The notes: a model not told the origin generated them from the sequence alone. 64,000 nt of DNA from Polynucleobacter sp. CS-Odin-A6 (GCF_018882095.1 NZ_JACVPD010000001.1:1-64000); one strand, 5' to 3'. Shown: positions 1 through 8,695, counted from the first letter of the stretch. Numbers and translations are program-made.

Positions 1-83
1 ACTACAACCATGATCGAATCAAAGAAAAGCTAAAGGGATTAAGCCCGGTGCAATACCGAACTCAATCCCTCGTGCTAACCTAA
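1..83 (+). CDS. IS3-family transposase (OrfB), C-terminal fragment
   Basis: The first 83 bases, read from base 3, encode a 26-residue C-terminus containing the run LKGLSPVQYRTQ, followed by TAA. This is the characteristic end of the DDE integrase-type OrfB transposase of IS3-family elements. The N-terminal part and the catalytic residues lie outside the window, so intactness cannot be judged. The terminal inverted repeat follows closely. Identification is by the conserved tail only. Confidence 0.8.
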   Translation, partial: YNHDRIKEKLKGLSPVQYRTQSLVLT

Positions 84-114
84 CTAAACTGTCCAACTAC
101 TGGGGGTCAGTTCA
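1..114 (+). mobile_element. Right end of an IS3-family insertion sequence
   Basis: The transposase stop is followed after about 7 bases by a sequence from about 91 to 114 (gtccaac, then a G-run, then ggtcagttca). It looks like the right terminal repeat of IS3-group elements, which often end in TCA. The left end is outside the window, so neither the mate repeat nor the target-site duplication can be checked. It marks the left boundary of the window as a past insertion site. Confidence 0.6.
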
Positions 115-212
115 TGAGGGTGGCTTTTTCATTTGGGCTGGCAGATGAGATTCTTTAGGTCGGGATGATTTAGATACACTAATACTATCTTCTTCAACTC
201 AACAGGCAGCAG

Positions 213-533
213 ATGATCAAAGTGCTTAAATTATTCATTGTTTGCCTTGCGGCTCTCTTGAGCTCTTGCGTTAATCCACCTCCTGCTGAGCAAAGCAATA
301 CTGGCATTCAGGGCGACAAGTTTTGGACTTTAGATTTCTTTCATTTTTACAAGGGCAAGCAAGCCCATACAGAAAGCCTAAAGTTTGCTAATAGAAGAGA
401 TTGTTTTGATGCCTTGTATCAAATGCAGGTCGACTCTAAAAAACAAAGCGGCCATAGTGGAGCAGGAATTTGCACTAAGCGCTTCGTGGAGGGGCAAAAG
501 CGAACCCAGGACGACTTATTAGGCTATCGCTAA
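213..533 (+). CDS. Small putative lipoprotein of unknown function
   Basis: This is a 106-residue protein with a hydrophobic signal sequence ending in a lipobox (LSSC, Cys19), so it should be lipid-anchored on the periplasmic side. The mature part is hydrophilic and carries two further cysteines (in RRDCFDA and GICTKRF), which could form a disulphide. I recognise no family. There is no clear Shine-Dalgarno sequence before the ATG. It sits about 100 bases downstream of the IS3 end and converges on the DUF4399 gene, with a terminator hairpin between them. Confidence 0.6.
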   Translation: MIKVLKLFIVCLAALLSSCVNPPPAEQSNTGIQGDKFWTLDFFHFYKGKQAHTESLKFANRRDCFDALYQMQVDSKKQSGHSGAGICTKRFVEGQKRTQDDLLGYR

Positions 534-601
534 ATCAGTCTTGTCCAGAGTAAGTCATCATAGGCCCTGGTCGATTTCGCCCCGGGCTACCAAGAAACAA
601 T

Positions 602-623
602 AAAACCACCCTAGGGTGGTTTT
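602..623. terminator. Bidirectional intrinsic terminator
   Basis: A perfect palindrome, aaaaccacccta followed by its complement, ends in a T-run and is preceded by an A-run, so it can terminate transcription from both sides. It lies between two convergent genes, the lipoprotein on plus and the DUF4399 gene on minus. Confidence 0.8.
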
Positions 624-645
624 TCATGTGCTTGGGTTGATAAGT

Positions 646-1041
646 CTATTTGACAACTACATCAATCGATTTAGATAGTTGGGAACCATATGACTGATGA
701 GCACCATTTGCAAACTGCATAGTTAACTTATATTTACCAGGCGGAAGATTTACTACAGTTTCAGTTTGGCCTTTACCGAAATGAATATGTTTTTCATCCG
801 CTGGGATCACAGCCCCACTTGGAATATTCTCAGCATTAATGAGTAAGTGATGGTGACCCGTATTGGCGGTCATATCACCTGCAGGCTGAACCGTCATTCC
901 TGTTACAGCAAAAACTACTTTGAATGGGCTGGTAACAGTTGCGCCATTCTTGGGCTCAACAAAATCAACTGACTGTGCAAAGGCTGAATGGCTCGAAAGA
1001 ATTAAGAGTGCGCCCGTAAATAATAAAGAGTGAAGTTTCAT
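646..1041 (-). CDS. DUF4399-domain periplasmic protein
   Basis: This 131-residue protein has a clear Sec signal peptide (to about residue 22, cleavage after AFA). The mature domain contains the GHHHLLIN motif and an IHFGKGQTET segment, which match the DUF4399 family. The function of this family is not established; the histidine-rich core suggests metal binding, but that is inference. It is monocistronic, ends at a shared terminator, and has a long AT-rich upstream region facing the peroxiredoxin gene. Confidence 0.75.
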   Translation of the reverse strand: MKLHSLLFTGALLILSSHSAFAQSVDFVEPKNGATVTSPFKVVFAVTGMTVQPAGDMTANTGHHHLLINAENIPSGAVIPADEKHIHFGKGQTETVVNLPPGKYKLTMQFANGAHQSYGSQLSKSIDVVVK

Positions 1042-1228
1042 TAAAAGTCCTTAAGAATATTTTTGAATTAATGGATAATTTACATAGTACTGTTTTTTAG
1101 AAAAGTACGTTAGCGCTTACACAAAAGCCTTTTTAGTGATTAGAAATCCTCGTTCCTAGTCGATTCTGTCCAAATAAACATTGTGGCGTAGTATGGCTAT
1201 AGCGTGACAACCATCCCAGGGAACGAAT

Positions 1229-1885
1229 ATGACATTACGAATTAACGATCTTTCGCCAAACTTTACGGCAGATTCTACGGCTGGTAATTTGACCTTACAT
1301 GATTGGATCGGCGATAGCTACGCGATTTTGTTTTCTCATCCAAAAGACTTTACGCCTGTGTGTACAACAGAGTTTGGCGCGGTGGCAAAACTTGCCCCAG
1401 AGTTTGCCAAGCGAAATACCAAGGTAATGGGCGTTTCCGTAGACAGCGTGGACGATCATCAGAAGTGGAAAAAAGATATTGCTACCTTTGCTGGGGTGCC
1501 TGCAGATTTCCCAATTATTGATGACACTTCATTAAAGGTAGCCAAGCTCTACGACATGCTGCCGGCTGATGCCTATTTACCCGATGGCCGTACTCCTGCC
1601 CATAGTGCAACTGTGCGCACTGTGTTTATCATTGGGCCGGATAAAAAGTTACGCTTAACAATGGCCTACCCAATGTCGGTTGGCCGTAATTTTGCTGAAA
1701 TTCTAAGGGTGCTTGATGCCATTCAGATTACTGATGGCGTTCCATTGGCAACTCCAGCAAACTGGGTTCCCGGCCAAGATGTAATAGTGGGCTTAGCTTT
1801 AAATGATGCGGAAGCCAGCGCTCGATTTGGCTCATTAGATATGAAGTTACCCTACTTACGTTACGCCAAAAATCCAAAAAAGTAA
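1229..1885 (+). CDS. 1-Cys peroxiredoxin (Prx6 type)
   Basis: A 218-residue thiol peroxidase that reduces H2O2 and alkyl hydroperoxides, probably in the cytoplasm. The peroxidatic Cys45 lies in HPKDFTPVCTTEFG; no second catalytic cysteine is visible. Length and the C-terminal extension (after about residue 160, with WVPGQDVI) are those of the Prx6 subgroup rather than AhpC. The ATG follows a gggaacga Shine-Dalgarno-like stretch. It appears to be a single-gene unit with a weak GC-rich hairpin just after the stop. Confidence 0.9.
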   Translation: MTLRINDLSPNFTADSTAGNLTLHDWIGDSYAILFSHPKDFTPVCTTEFGAVAKLAPEFAKRNTKVMGVSVDSVDDHQKWKKDIATFAGVPADFPIIDDTSLKVAKLYDMLPADAYLPDGRTPAHSATVRTVFIIGPDKKLRLTMAYPMSVGRNFAEILRVLDAIQITDGVPLATPANWVPGQDVIVGLALNDAEASARFGSLDMKLPYLRYAKNPKK

Positions 1886-1894
1886 GTTACTTTA

Positions 1895-1915
1895 AAGCCC
1901 CCTCTAACAGGGGCT
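1895..1915 (+). terminator. Weak terminator-like hairpin
   Basis: aagcccc and ggggctt form a 7-bp stem with a 7-base loop immediately downstream of the peroxiredoxin gene. The following sequence is not a true T-run, so termination may be inefficient or Rho-assisted. Confidence 0.45.
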
Positions 1916-1951
1916 TCTCGCAAAAGCAGAGCCATGTTGAGCTAGCAAGAC

Positions 1952-2308
1952 TTATTGATTGACTAGTAATTCATATCCCGATAAAGCGGGTGACACCACT
2001 GATATAAAGATCAGCGGCTCGGTTCCGGTGTTCAGGACGCCATGGGTTTCGCCTGCATGGGCGACTACAACATCACCGGCTTTAATGGCCTTTGTCGAAC
2101 CAGCATTGTCTGTCTGATACTCGCCAATACCCGATTGAATAATCCAAGTGTCTTGTCCGTGAGGATGAAAATGGGCGCTAATTCGTTGCCCGGGATTAAC
2201 GTGCCAAGCAATAACAGCAGAATCCCCTGATTCAGTGATAACTGAGCGAATAGGTTCGCCGATATTGGACTCTAGAAAGTTGCTACTTTTAAAAACCCGC
2301 TCCTTCAT
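1952..2308 (-). CDS. Cupin-domain protein
   Basis: A 118-residue single-domain cupin. Motif 1 is visible as ISAHFHPHGQDTWIIQSGIGE and motif 2 as GDVVVAHAGETHGVLN; together they supply the usual His/Gln/His metal ligands. No signal peptide is seen, so it is cytoplasmic. Small cupins serve as isomerases, dioxygenases or sensors, and nothing here singles out a substrate. It lies on the same strand as the cytochrome c gene just upstream (about 28-base gap), so the two may be cotranscribed. Confidence 0.75.
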   Translation of the reverse strand: MKERVFKSSNFLESNIGEPIRSVITESGDSAVIAWHVNPGQRISAHFHPHGQDTWIIQSGIGEYQTDNAGSTKAIKAGDVVVAHAGETHGVLNTGTEPLIFISVVSPALSGYELLVNQ

Positions 2309-2336
2309 TGATCTCCCCCAATGTGATGAGTGAAAA

Positions 2337-2702
2337 CTAAGACTTTGACGACTTTTTAGCTATTCGCTTATTAATATCTTTGAGCATGGCTTCGTCTGGC
2401 TCTCTCCAATTAGCCCCAACTTGATTTGCCATATAAACGACTGCGGATGCAAATTCAGTCACAGTGAGATCTGGCTTCCCGCCTTTTGCTGGCATCGCCC
2501 CTACACCGTGATAGCCATCAGAAGTAATGTGCGCTTGACCTTCTTTAATCAGCTTGCCCCACTGTTTTTTATCGCCCACCATGGGGGCCTTGTTCAGGCC
2601 AGTAGCATGACAGTTAGAACAAACCGCTTTATAGGTCTCTTCGCCGCCGGCAATGGAGCTTAGACTAAAAAAAGATAGGCAGAAGAATAGTAGATATTTC
2701 AT
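2337..2702 (-). CDS. Cytochrome c5-type monohaem cytochrome
   Basis: A 121-residue exported protein with a Sec signal peptide (cleavage near residue 18, SSIAG). It has one haem c site, CSNCH at about residues 33-37, and a probable distal Met in GAMPAKGG, the pattern of cytochrome c5/c-555 proteins. It probably shuttles electrons in the periplasm. The C-terminal tail is Lys/Ser rich. A cytochrome b gene starts about 350 bases away on the opposite strand, so a functional link is possible but unproven. Confidence 0.85.
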   Translation of the reverse strand: MKYLLFFCLSFFSLSSIAGGEETYKAVCSNCHATGLNKAPMVGDKKQWGKLIKEGQAHITSDGYHGVGAMPAKGGKPDLTVTEFASAVVYMANQVGANWREPDEAMLKDINKRIAKKSSKS

Positions 2703-3050
2703 AGTTGCTTGAGGTAAAAGTAAGTTATGTCGAGTTTATATTTGAATCATTATTTTTGCTGAGCCTAGCTAAGGCCTCAGCTTGATTCAGTGTCTCGTAG
2801 ATCAAAAGCTATTTAAAACGACATTTCACTCTTATTTGACTGAAATCAAGCAATCAGCAACTTATTATTTTTAAAACAGCATTATCCATTGTATTGGGCG
2901 CATACTGAATTGATAAGTAAGCGAGGTGCATCGTCATGATGAAAAGACAGTTCTTAGTTTCAGCGCTATTCAGTTTTGCAGAGTTAGCATTTTCTGCAAC
3001 CCCCGCGGATTACTAAGGGGCCATGAAGCCTATATGAGGACGCTCGTAAA
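2703..3050. other. Intergenic region, 348 bases
   Basis: An AT-rich region between the cytochrome c gene (minus) and the cytochrome b gene (plus), expected to hold both promoters. A gctgag/ctcagc hairpin lies at 2758-2781, without a T-run on its 3' side. A 26-codon open frame at 2936-3016 is described separately. No recognised regulatory motif was seen. Confidence 0.5.
2936..3016 (+). pseudogene. Signal-peptide-only ORF, possible gene remnant
   Basis: ATG at 2936 opens 26 codons ending in TAA at 3014-3016. The product is MMKRQF followed by a hydrophobic stretch and a FSATPADY end, which is a complete-looking Sec signal peptide with almost no mature protein. It is followed after 34 bases by the cytochrome b gene. 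The simplest reading is the 5' remnant of an exported partner, such as a cytochrome c, lost by deletion. A short leader ORF is the alternative. Confidence 0.35.
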
Positions 3051-3698
3051 ATGAATACTTCCAATCCAAAAAAACCAGTCCTAGTTTGGGACTTTCCGGT
3101 CAGAGTTTTTCATTGGCTATTAGTGATTTCTTTTGCGGGAGCATGGTTCACTTCAGAAGGCGAGTCACAACAAATGGTTCACTATGCTTTTGGCTATTCA
3201 GCCTGCGCATTAGTTCTCTTTAGAGTCATTTGGGGGATGGTGGGCACAAGGTATGCTCGCTTTACCGAGTTTATTAAAGGTCCCACAGAAACTCTGCATC
3301 ATCTCAAGTCGTTATTCACAGGCAATCAACATCTTGGACTTGGGCACAATCCTGTAGGTGCATTAGTAATGATTTCACTAATGATCTTGATCTTGCTAAT
3401 CGGTTTAACCGGCTATTGGAGTGTTAAAGAATACCTCGGGGAATATATGACTGGGGCACATGAAGCTATTTCTAGCCTAGCTTTGGGGTTTGTTGCTATT
3501 CACGTGGCCGCCGCAATCATTATGAGCTTTTTACAAAAAGAAAATTTAGTTAAATCAATGATAACGGGTACAAAACAGGGCGCCCCAGAACAGGCTATTC
3601 GTTATCCAATGTATTTGGTTGGCCTAAGCCTTGTGATCGCGTGGGCCTATTCTTTTTATTTAGTAGTTAACGGATCTTTGCAGGGCTTGACGCAATAG
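3051..3698 (+). CDS. Cytochrome b561-like membrane protein
   Basis: A 215-residue integral membrane protein with about four strongly hydrophobic helices: near residues 15-35, 45-65, 100-122 and 137-160, plus a C-terminal helix around 185-208. VWDFPVRVFHWLLV near the N-terminus and the later HVAAA helix carry candidate haem-ligating histidines, as in the CybB / Ni,Fe-hydrogenase cytochrome-b group. It probably moves electrons from the quinone pool to a periplasmic cytochrome c. A soluble cytochrome c is encoded divergently, but the immediate upstream partner looks lost. Confidence 0.8.
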   Translation: MNTSNPKKPVLVWDFPVRVFHWLLVISFAGAWFTSEGESQQMVHYAFGYSACALVLFRVIWGMVGTRYARFTEFIKGPTETLHHLKSLFTGNQHLGLGHNPVGALVMISLMILILLIGLTGYWSVKEYLGEYMTGAHEAISSLALGFVAIHVAAAIIMSFLQKENLVKSMITGTKQGAPEQAIRYPMYLVGLSLVIAWAYSFYLVVNGSLQGLTQ

Positions 3699-3752
3699 AT
3701 GGCCAACATCTAGCGATCTGAACATTTCATGTGAGTTTGATAATATCTTCGG

Positions 3753-4649
3753 ATGAATGAAAATCTAGTAGATCACGAATCACAAACGCCAGAAAAGCAG
3801 GGGGCCGCTAAACGTAGCACTTTAGTGAGCGTGGTTGTAAATATCGGCTTAACAGTTTCACAAGTGTTCGCCGGTATTGTGTCTGGCTCCCAAGGCTTGA
3901 TTGCCGATGGCATTCATTCTGCAACAGATTTAGTGGCTGATTTTGTTGTGCTTTTTGCTAATCACCATAGCGCTAAAGATGCAGATGAAGACCATCAATA
4001 GGGGCATCAACGATATGAAACTGCAGCCTCTCTATTTTTAGGAATTTCTTTATTGGCTGTTGGTGCAGGGATGCTGTTCAAGGCCGGAGAAAAAATTATC
4101 GACCCTGTGCCTGCCGGGCAAATTCAAATTCTCGCTTTGTATGTGGCCTTGGCCTCCTTGGTAGCGAAAGAGTTACTGTTTAGATACATGTTGGCCGTAG
4201 CCAAGCAAGTTCGATCGTCTATGCTGGTAGCGAATGCCTGGCACGCAAGATCTGATGCTGCCTCTTCATTGGTTGTTTCCATTGGTATTGTTGGCGCCTT
4301 ATTAGGGCACCCCATCTTTGATGCTATTGGTGCTTTAGTGGTTGGCTTGATGGTCGCTAAAATGGGTTGGAAATTCGGTTGGGATGCCTTACATGATTTG
4401 ATGGATAGAGCTATATCGGAAGAAGAGCATATGCAAATAGTGAAAATCATTCAATCTACGGATGGCGTTCGAGGCTTTCATGATCTCAGAACACGCAAGA
4501 TGGGCGATATGATTCTGGTTGACGTGCATATTGATGTCGATGCAAATGCCTCTGTCCAGGTTGGACATGACATTGCTCTTAGGGCTGGAAATCAAATCAA
4601 GAAAGAGTTGCCAGTTCTCAATGTCATGACTCATATTGACCCCGTATAG
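3753..4649 (+). pseudogene. Cation diffusion facilitator (CDF) transporter interrupted by an in-frame amber codon
   Basis: One continuous reading frame from 3753 to 4649 encodes a FieF-type CDF divalent-metal efflux protein, interrupted only by TAG at 3999-4001. Before the stop are TM1 and TM2 with the metal-site motif DGIHSATD; after it come GHQRYETAAS, the remaining helices with HARSDAASS (second HxxxD site) and the cytoplasmic dimer domain ending HIDPV. The stop falls in the conserved loop that normally reads DEDHPYGHQRYE, so Tyr has probably become amber, with a neighbouring Pro to Gln change. No frameshift is present. An internal ATG at 4053 could start a 198-residue C-terminal fragment, but it would lack the first metal site. 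It is a recent pseudogene, a sequencing error, or a read-through gene. Confidence 0.8.
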
Positions 4650-4823
4650 AAAATATCTAAAACAGCAAAATAGATTTGCGATTGTTGCGTCATTCGACAC
4701 CTGACAGTCAAGCTATCGCGTCCCGGATTCAGGGGTAATCCCTAGGCTGACGATTTTTAAGCTCGTGTTAGATTCTTATCCAGAGCAAAAATTTCAATCA
4801 TCAGCATTCAATCTGGAGAGACT

Positions 4824-5849
4824 ATGAGCAATCAGCGACGTGAATTTCTAAAGGTATCTGCCCTCGCTGGCGGAGCGGCTTTGACAACTCCTTTTATTGC
4901 AAATCAGGCTGAGGCTGCTGGCCCGGGGGCAGGCGCTGTGAGGATTGCTAATCCAGAGATGGCTAAGAATCTGACGGTGCTTAACTATAAAGCCAATAAT
5001 CAATATGTTTTAGGCGTAAAGACTGGGAGAGGAATCTTAGATGTTGCTAAAGCAGCTAAACAATTTAAGGTAAAGGCGCCAACTACGACTGATGATTTGA
5101 TTCAGAATGGTGATCAGGGCTTAGGCAAGTTAGTTAGCTTGGCATTGAGTAAAGGCGGACCAAATTTGTTTTTAGATGAAAGCAAAATTGAATTTGCGCC
5201 TGCGGTTACGAATCCAGAGAAGATCATCTGCGTGGGATTGAACTATGCCAAACACGCTAAGGAAACGAACAATCCCATACCAACGTTACCCATTTTGTTT
5301 AATAAATTTAATAACACCCTCAATAGCCATAATGGCGTTGTAAGGGCATCATTAGTCAATGCAGAAAAGTTTGACTACGAGGCAGAGCTAGTGATTGTGA
5401 TGGGCAAGCGTGCATACAATGTTAGTGAGGCCGACGCTTTGTCCTATGTTTTTGGTTATGCTACCGGGCAAGACTTCACCGCAAGAGAACTACAACAACG
5501 CAGTAGCCAGTGGATGATTGGTAAAACCAATGATGGTTTTGCACCCATAGGCCCGTACATTTTGACCTCAGACCTAGTCGGCAATCCAAATCAACTCAAG
5601 ATTGAACAATACGTTAATGGCGAAGTGCGTCAGTCATCGAATACGAACGACATGGTCTTTAATTGTGCTCAGATTGTGAGTTACACATCGAAGATCTTTA
5701 CGCTAGAACCAGGTGACATTATTTTCACGGGCACCCCAGAAGGCGTAATTACAGGCTATCCCAAAGATAAGCAGGTTTGGTTAAAGCCCGGCGATAAACT
5801 TGAAACGCGTATTGAGAAGTTAGGTAACCTCAAATTTACTGTAGCTTAA
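4824..5849 (+). CDS. Tat-exported fumarylacetoacetate hydrolase (FAH) family protein
   Basis: A 341-residue protein. The N-terminus NQRREFLKVSALAGGAAL is a twin-arginine signal peptide ending near EAAG. The FAH fold begins around residue 135 (ICVGLNYAKHAKE), with typical signatures DYEAELVIVMGKRA, GYATGQDFTAR and GDIIFTGTPEGV. Family members hydrolyse or decarboxylate acyl-pyruvate and catechol-derived oxo acids using a divalent metal. Periplasmic export is unusual, because most FAH enzymes are cytoplasmic. The substrate cannot be read from the sequence. It starts 174 bases after the broken CDF gene with a tctggagag ribosome-binding site. Confidence 0.85.
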   Translation: MSNQRREFLKVSALAGGAALTTPFIANQAEAAGPGAGAVRIANPEMAKNLTVLNYKANNQYVLGVKTGRGILDVAKAAKQFKVKAPTTTDDLIQNGDQGLGKLVSLALSKGGPNLFLDESKIEFAPAVTNPEKIICVGLNYAKHAKETNNPIPTLPILFNKFNNTLNSHNGVVRASLVNAEKFDYEAELVIVMGKRAYNVSEADALSYVFGYATGQDFTARELQQRSSQWMIGKTNDGFAPIGPYILTSDLVGNPNQLKIEQYVNGEVRQSSNTNDMVFNCAQIVSYTSKIFTLEPGDIIFTGTPEGVITGYPKDKQVWLKPGDKLETRIEKLGNLKFTVA

Positions 5850-5905
5850 GCCAGCAGAAAGAGATGTGGCTGCTGGCTAGGCCTAACCTTACTTCTCGCT
5901 CCAGG

Positions 5906-5937
5906 TAGGCTCAATCCCTCAATCAAGATTGAGCCTA
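5906..5937. repeat. Inverted repeat between convergent genes
   Basis: taggctcaat and attgagccta form a perfect 10-bp stem with a 12-base loop, between the FAH gene (plus) and the molybdenum hydroxylase gene (minus). There is no T-run on either side. It could be a Rho-independent-like 3' hairpin for either transcript, or a decayed repeat. Confidence 0.55.
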
Positions 5938-5951
5938 GCTCTGGTACCTCA

Positions 5952-8186
5952 TCACGCCAGGCTGAGATTTTCTTTATAAAGCGGAAAGTTTCTAACAGGT
6001 CTGCCAATCGCAGCAGAAATAGCATTTGCTACGGCCGGACCAACAACACAAATGGTGGGCTCGCCGACCCCGCCCCAGAAGTCATAGGTAGGAACAAGGA
6101 CTACTTCAACACGAGGCGTTGAGGACAGCTTGAGCAGCGGATAAGAATCTAAATTCTGTTGTTTGATGCGCCCATTTTCTACCGTGATCTCTGGACTGAA
6201 AATGGCTCCTAGTGCCATTACCACCGATCCTTCGATCTGTTCACGAGTCAAATAGGGATTCACAACATGTCCCGAATTCAAAGCAAATACCAATCGATTG
6301 ATGGTGACGATGTTGCCCTTCATGGATACTTCAGCAACTGCGGCAGAATAACTTGCATAACCCATAAACTGAGCAATACCACGGTGAACTCCGGGCGCCG
6401 TAGGTTTACCCCAATTACCCATCTTGGCGGCTGCATTTAGGACTCCAAGATGTTTCGGATGGTTTTGCATTAGGGCTTGGCGGAACTGCAAGGGATCTTT
6501 ATTGGCTGCTTTGGCGCACTCATCCATAAAGCATTCCATAAAGATGCCATTTTGATTTGTATTGACGCCACGCCATGGACCAACTGGCACGTGCGAGTTT
6601 TTCATTACATACTCAGTCAATAGGGTTGGGAATTGATAGCCCAACTGCGCATCGGGACCCTTCTCATAAAGGCCTTGTAATTGACGCTCATCTTTACCAT
6701 TTTTAATTGCTGATGGTGTAGCCCTGGCATTGATGGATGGACCGGCAACTTTAATATGCATGCCGGTCAAGTTACCAGCGACATCAAAGCCAGCCGTCAT
6801 CTTAGCCATGGCAGTCGGGTGATAGAAGTCGTGCGTCATATCCTCTTCCCGACTCCAGATCACCTTCACCGGCACGCCAGGATATTGTTGTGCAACCTTA
6901 GCTGCGTAGCTCACAAAATCTTGAGTTGAGCCACGACGACCCAGTCCAGTACCTGAGTCTAATTTATATACTTCACACTTCTCTAAAGGGATGCCGGTAG
7001 CTTCGGATAGGGCGGCAAGAGAGCCTTCGCCATTTTGTGTTGGTACCCAAGCCTCTACTCGATCGCCAGTGATTTTGACGGTGGTATTCATGGGCTCCAT
7101 ATTGACGTGAGCACAATAGGGTGTGAAATAAATCGCCTCAACCTTTTTAGCGGAGGATGCAATTGCACCTACAGCATCACCTTCCTTGCGTTGCCAAAAA
7201 TCCCCTTGTTCATCTAGTCCATCACGCATGGTCTTATTAATATTGGACGAGGAGATATTTGCACCTGCACCTTCATCCCATACGATTGGTAAAGCATTCA
7301 GTGCGGTATTGGCACGCCACCAAGTATCAGCGACTACTGCGACTATGCTGTCGTTAATTTTGACAACGCCTTTGACGCCACGCAAATTCTTTACTTTTGC
7401 TTCGTCATAGCTCACTAACTTACCGCCAAATACCGGACAAGCTTTGATGGAGGCGCAGAGCATTCCTGGAAACTGCAAATCCAGTCCATACACTTTAGTG
7501 CCATTAACCTTATTTGCTGTGTCAATGCGAGCATAGGGTTGTCCGGCAACCTTCCAAGTTCTTGGATCCTTTAAGGTAATCGACTTTGGGTCGGGAGGCG
7601 TCAGGGTTGAAGCACGCTCAGCCACTTTTCCATAAGTTGTTTTACGACCTGTTGGTACGTGAGTAATTACTCCCTTATTGACTGTTAATTCTCCAATAGG
7701 AACGTTCCAATTGTCTGCTGCTGCTTGTACCAGCATGATGCGTGCAGCTGCAGCGCCGCGACGTACATAATCCTCGGAGATCCGAATGCCTCGGCTACCA
7801 CCAGTGCCATGCTCTCCCCAAACCCGCTTACGCGCCAAACTTTGTCCTGGTGTAGGAGATTCTGTAGTGACTTTCTTCCAGTTGCACTCTAATTCTTCCG
7901 CAACTAATTGTGCCAAACCGGTACGGGTACCTTGACCCATTTCTGAGCGGGCAATTCTGATCACCACAGTATCATCGGGCTTAATAGATACCCAGGCATT
8001 TACCTCGGGCTCGCCCGTTTTCATGGGGGTGTTTTGGTCGTATGTACTATTGGCTTGCGCCAGCGCAAGATCTGGCCAAGCCCCAAGCCCCAGCATCAAG
8101 CCGCCACCTACAAGGGACCCCTTGATGATGAAATCACGACGAGAAGCACTTGCCAACAGGCTGGTATTTTCTGTATTAGTTGTCAT
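5952..8186 (-). CDS. Molybdopterin-binding aldehyde dehydrogenase/oxidoreductase, large subunit
   Basis: A 744-residue large subunit of the xanthine oxidase superfamily, closest in layout to isoquinoline 1-oxidoreductase beta (IorB-type): there is no FAD subunit gene nearby. A Tat signal peptide (ASRRDFIIKGSLVGGG) implies folding with cofactor and export. Mo-pyranopterin contacts are visible as GRRGSTQDF, PVGPWRGV and, near the C-terminus, GGVGEPT, whose Glu is the catalytic base position in this superfamily. It lies 11 bases after the 2Fe-2S subunit gene, in one operon. The physiological electron acceptor is probably a cytochrome c. Substrate unknown (aldehyde or N-heterocycle). Confidence 0.88.
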   Translation of the reverse strand: MTTNTENTSLLASASRRDFIIKGSLVGGGLMLGLGAWPDLALAQANSTYDQNTPMKTGEPEVNAWVSIKPDDTVVIRIARSEMGQGTRTGLAQLVAEELECNWKKVTTESPTPGQSLARKRVWGEHGTGGSRGIRISEDYVRRGAAAARIMLVQAAADNWNVPIGELTVNKGVITHVPTGRKTTYGKVAERASTLTPPDPKSITLKDPRTWKVAGQPYARIDTANKVNGTKVYGLDLQFPGMLCASIKACPVFGGKLVSYDEAKVKNLRGVKGVVKINDSIVAVVADTWWRANTALNALPIVWDEGAGANISSSNINKTMRDGLDEQGDFWQRKEGDAVGAIASSAKKVEAIYFTPYCAHVNMEPMNTTVKITGDRVEAWVPTQNGEGSLAALSEATGIPLEKCEVYKLDSGTGLGRRGSTQDFVSYAAKVAQQYPGVPVKVIWSREEDMTHDFYHPTAMAKMTAGFDVAGNLTGMHIKVAGPSINARATPSAIKNGKDERQLQGLYEKGPDAQLGYQFPTLLTEYVMKNSHVPVGPWRGVNTNQNGIFMECFMDECAKAANKDPLQFRQALMQNHPKHLGVLNAAAKMGNWGKPTAPGVHRGIAQFMGYASYSAAVAEVSMKGNIVTINRLVFALNSGHVVNPYLTREQIEGSVVMALGAIFSPEITVENGRIKQQNLDSYPLLKLSSTPRVEVVLVPTYDFWGGVGEPTICVVGPAVANAISAAIGRPVRNFPLYKENLSLA

Positions 8187-8197
8187 CTCAGGCCCCC

Positions 8198-8695
8198 TTA
8201 TCCACGTGTCTTAGTTGAGGCATCATATTGCGCGAGAACTTCTTCAAGCTTCTTCTGCCCAGATGCCACATGAATACCATCGCGTACTTTTTGATAAGTG
8301 CCGCAACGACAGACATTAGTCATTGCATTATCAATATCGGCATCAGTAGGCTTAGGAATTTTTTTGAGTAAAGCTGCGGCTGCCATTACTTGACCAGACT
8401 GACAGTAGCCACACTGAGGTACATCCAAAGCAATCCATGCTTTTTGTACCGGATGAGAATTATCTTTTGAGAGTGCTTCGATTGTGACGATTTTCATACC
8501 ACCTACCGCTGAAACGGGAATGGAGCAAGAGCGCACAGGTTCACCATTCATATAGACGGTGCAGGAACCACACTGTGCAATCCCGCAACCATATTTAGTG
8601 CCCGTAAGTCCAACGACTTCACGAATCGCCCACAACAAAGGCATATTAGGCTCCACATCGATATTGTGGATTTCCCCATTAATGGTTAATTGCAT
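8198..8695 (-). CDS. 2Fe-2S subunit of molybdenum hydroxylase (IorA/CoxS type)
   Basis: A 165-residue iron-sulphur protein with two clusters. The plant-ferredoxin cluster is CGIAQCGSC with a later Cys in EPVRSC; the second, in the alpha-helical domain, is CGYCQSGQ plus CRCGTY. It passes electrons from the Mo cofactor of the adjacent large subunit. It has no signal peptide of its own, so it probably travels with the Tat-tagged large subunit. It is the first gene of a two-gene minus-strand operon. Confidence 0.92.
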   Translation of the reverse strand: MQLTINGEIHNIDVEPNMPLLWAIREVVGLTGTKYGCGIAQCGSCTVYMNGEPVRSCSIPVSAVGGMKIVTIEALSKDNSHPVQKAWIALDVPQCGYCQSGQVMAAAALLKKIPKPTDADIDNAMTNVCRCGTYQKVRDGIHVASGQKKLEEVLAQYDASTKTRG

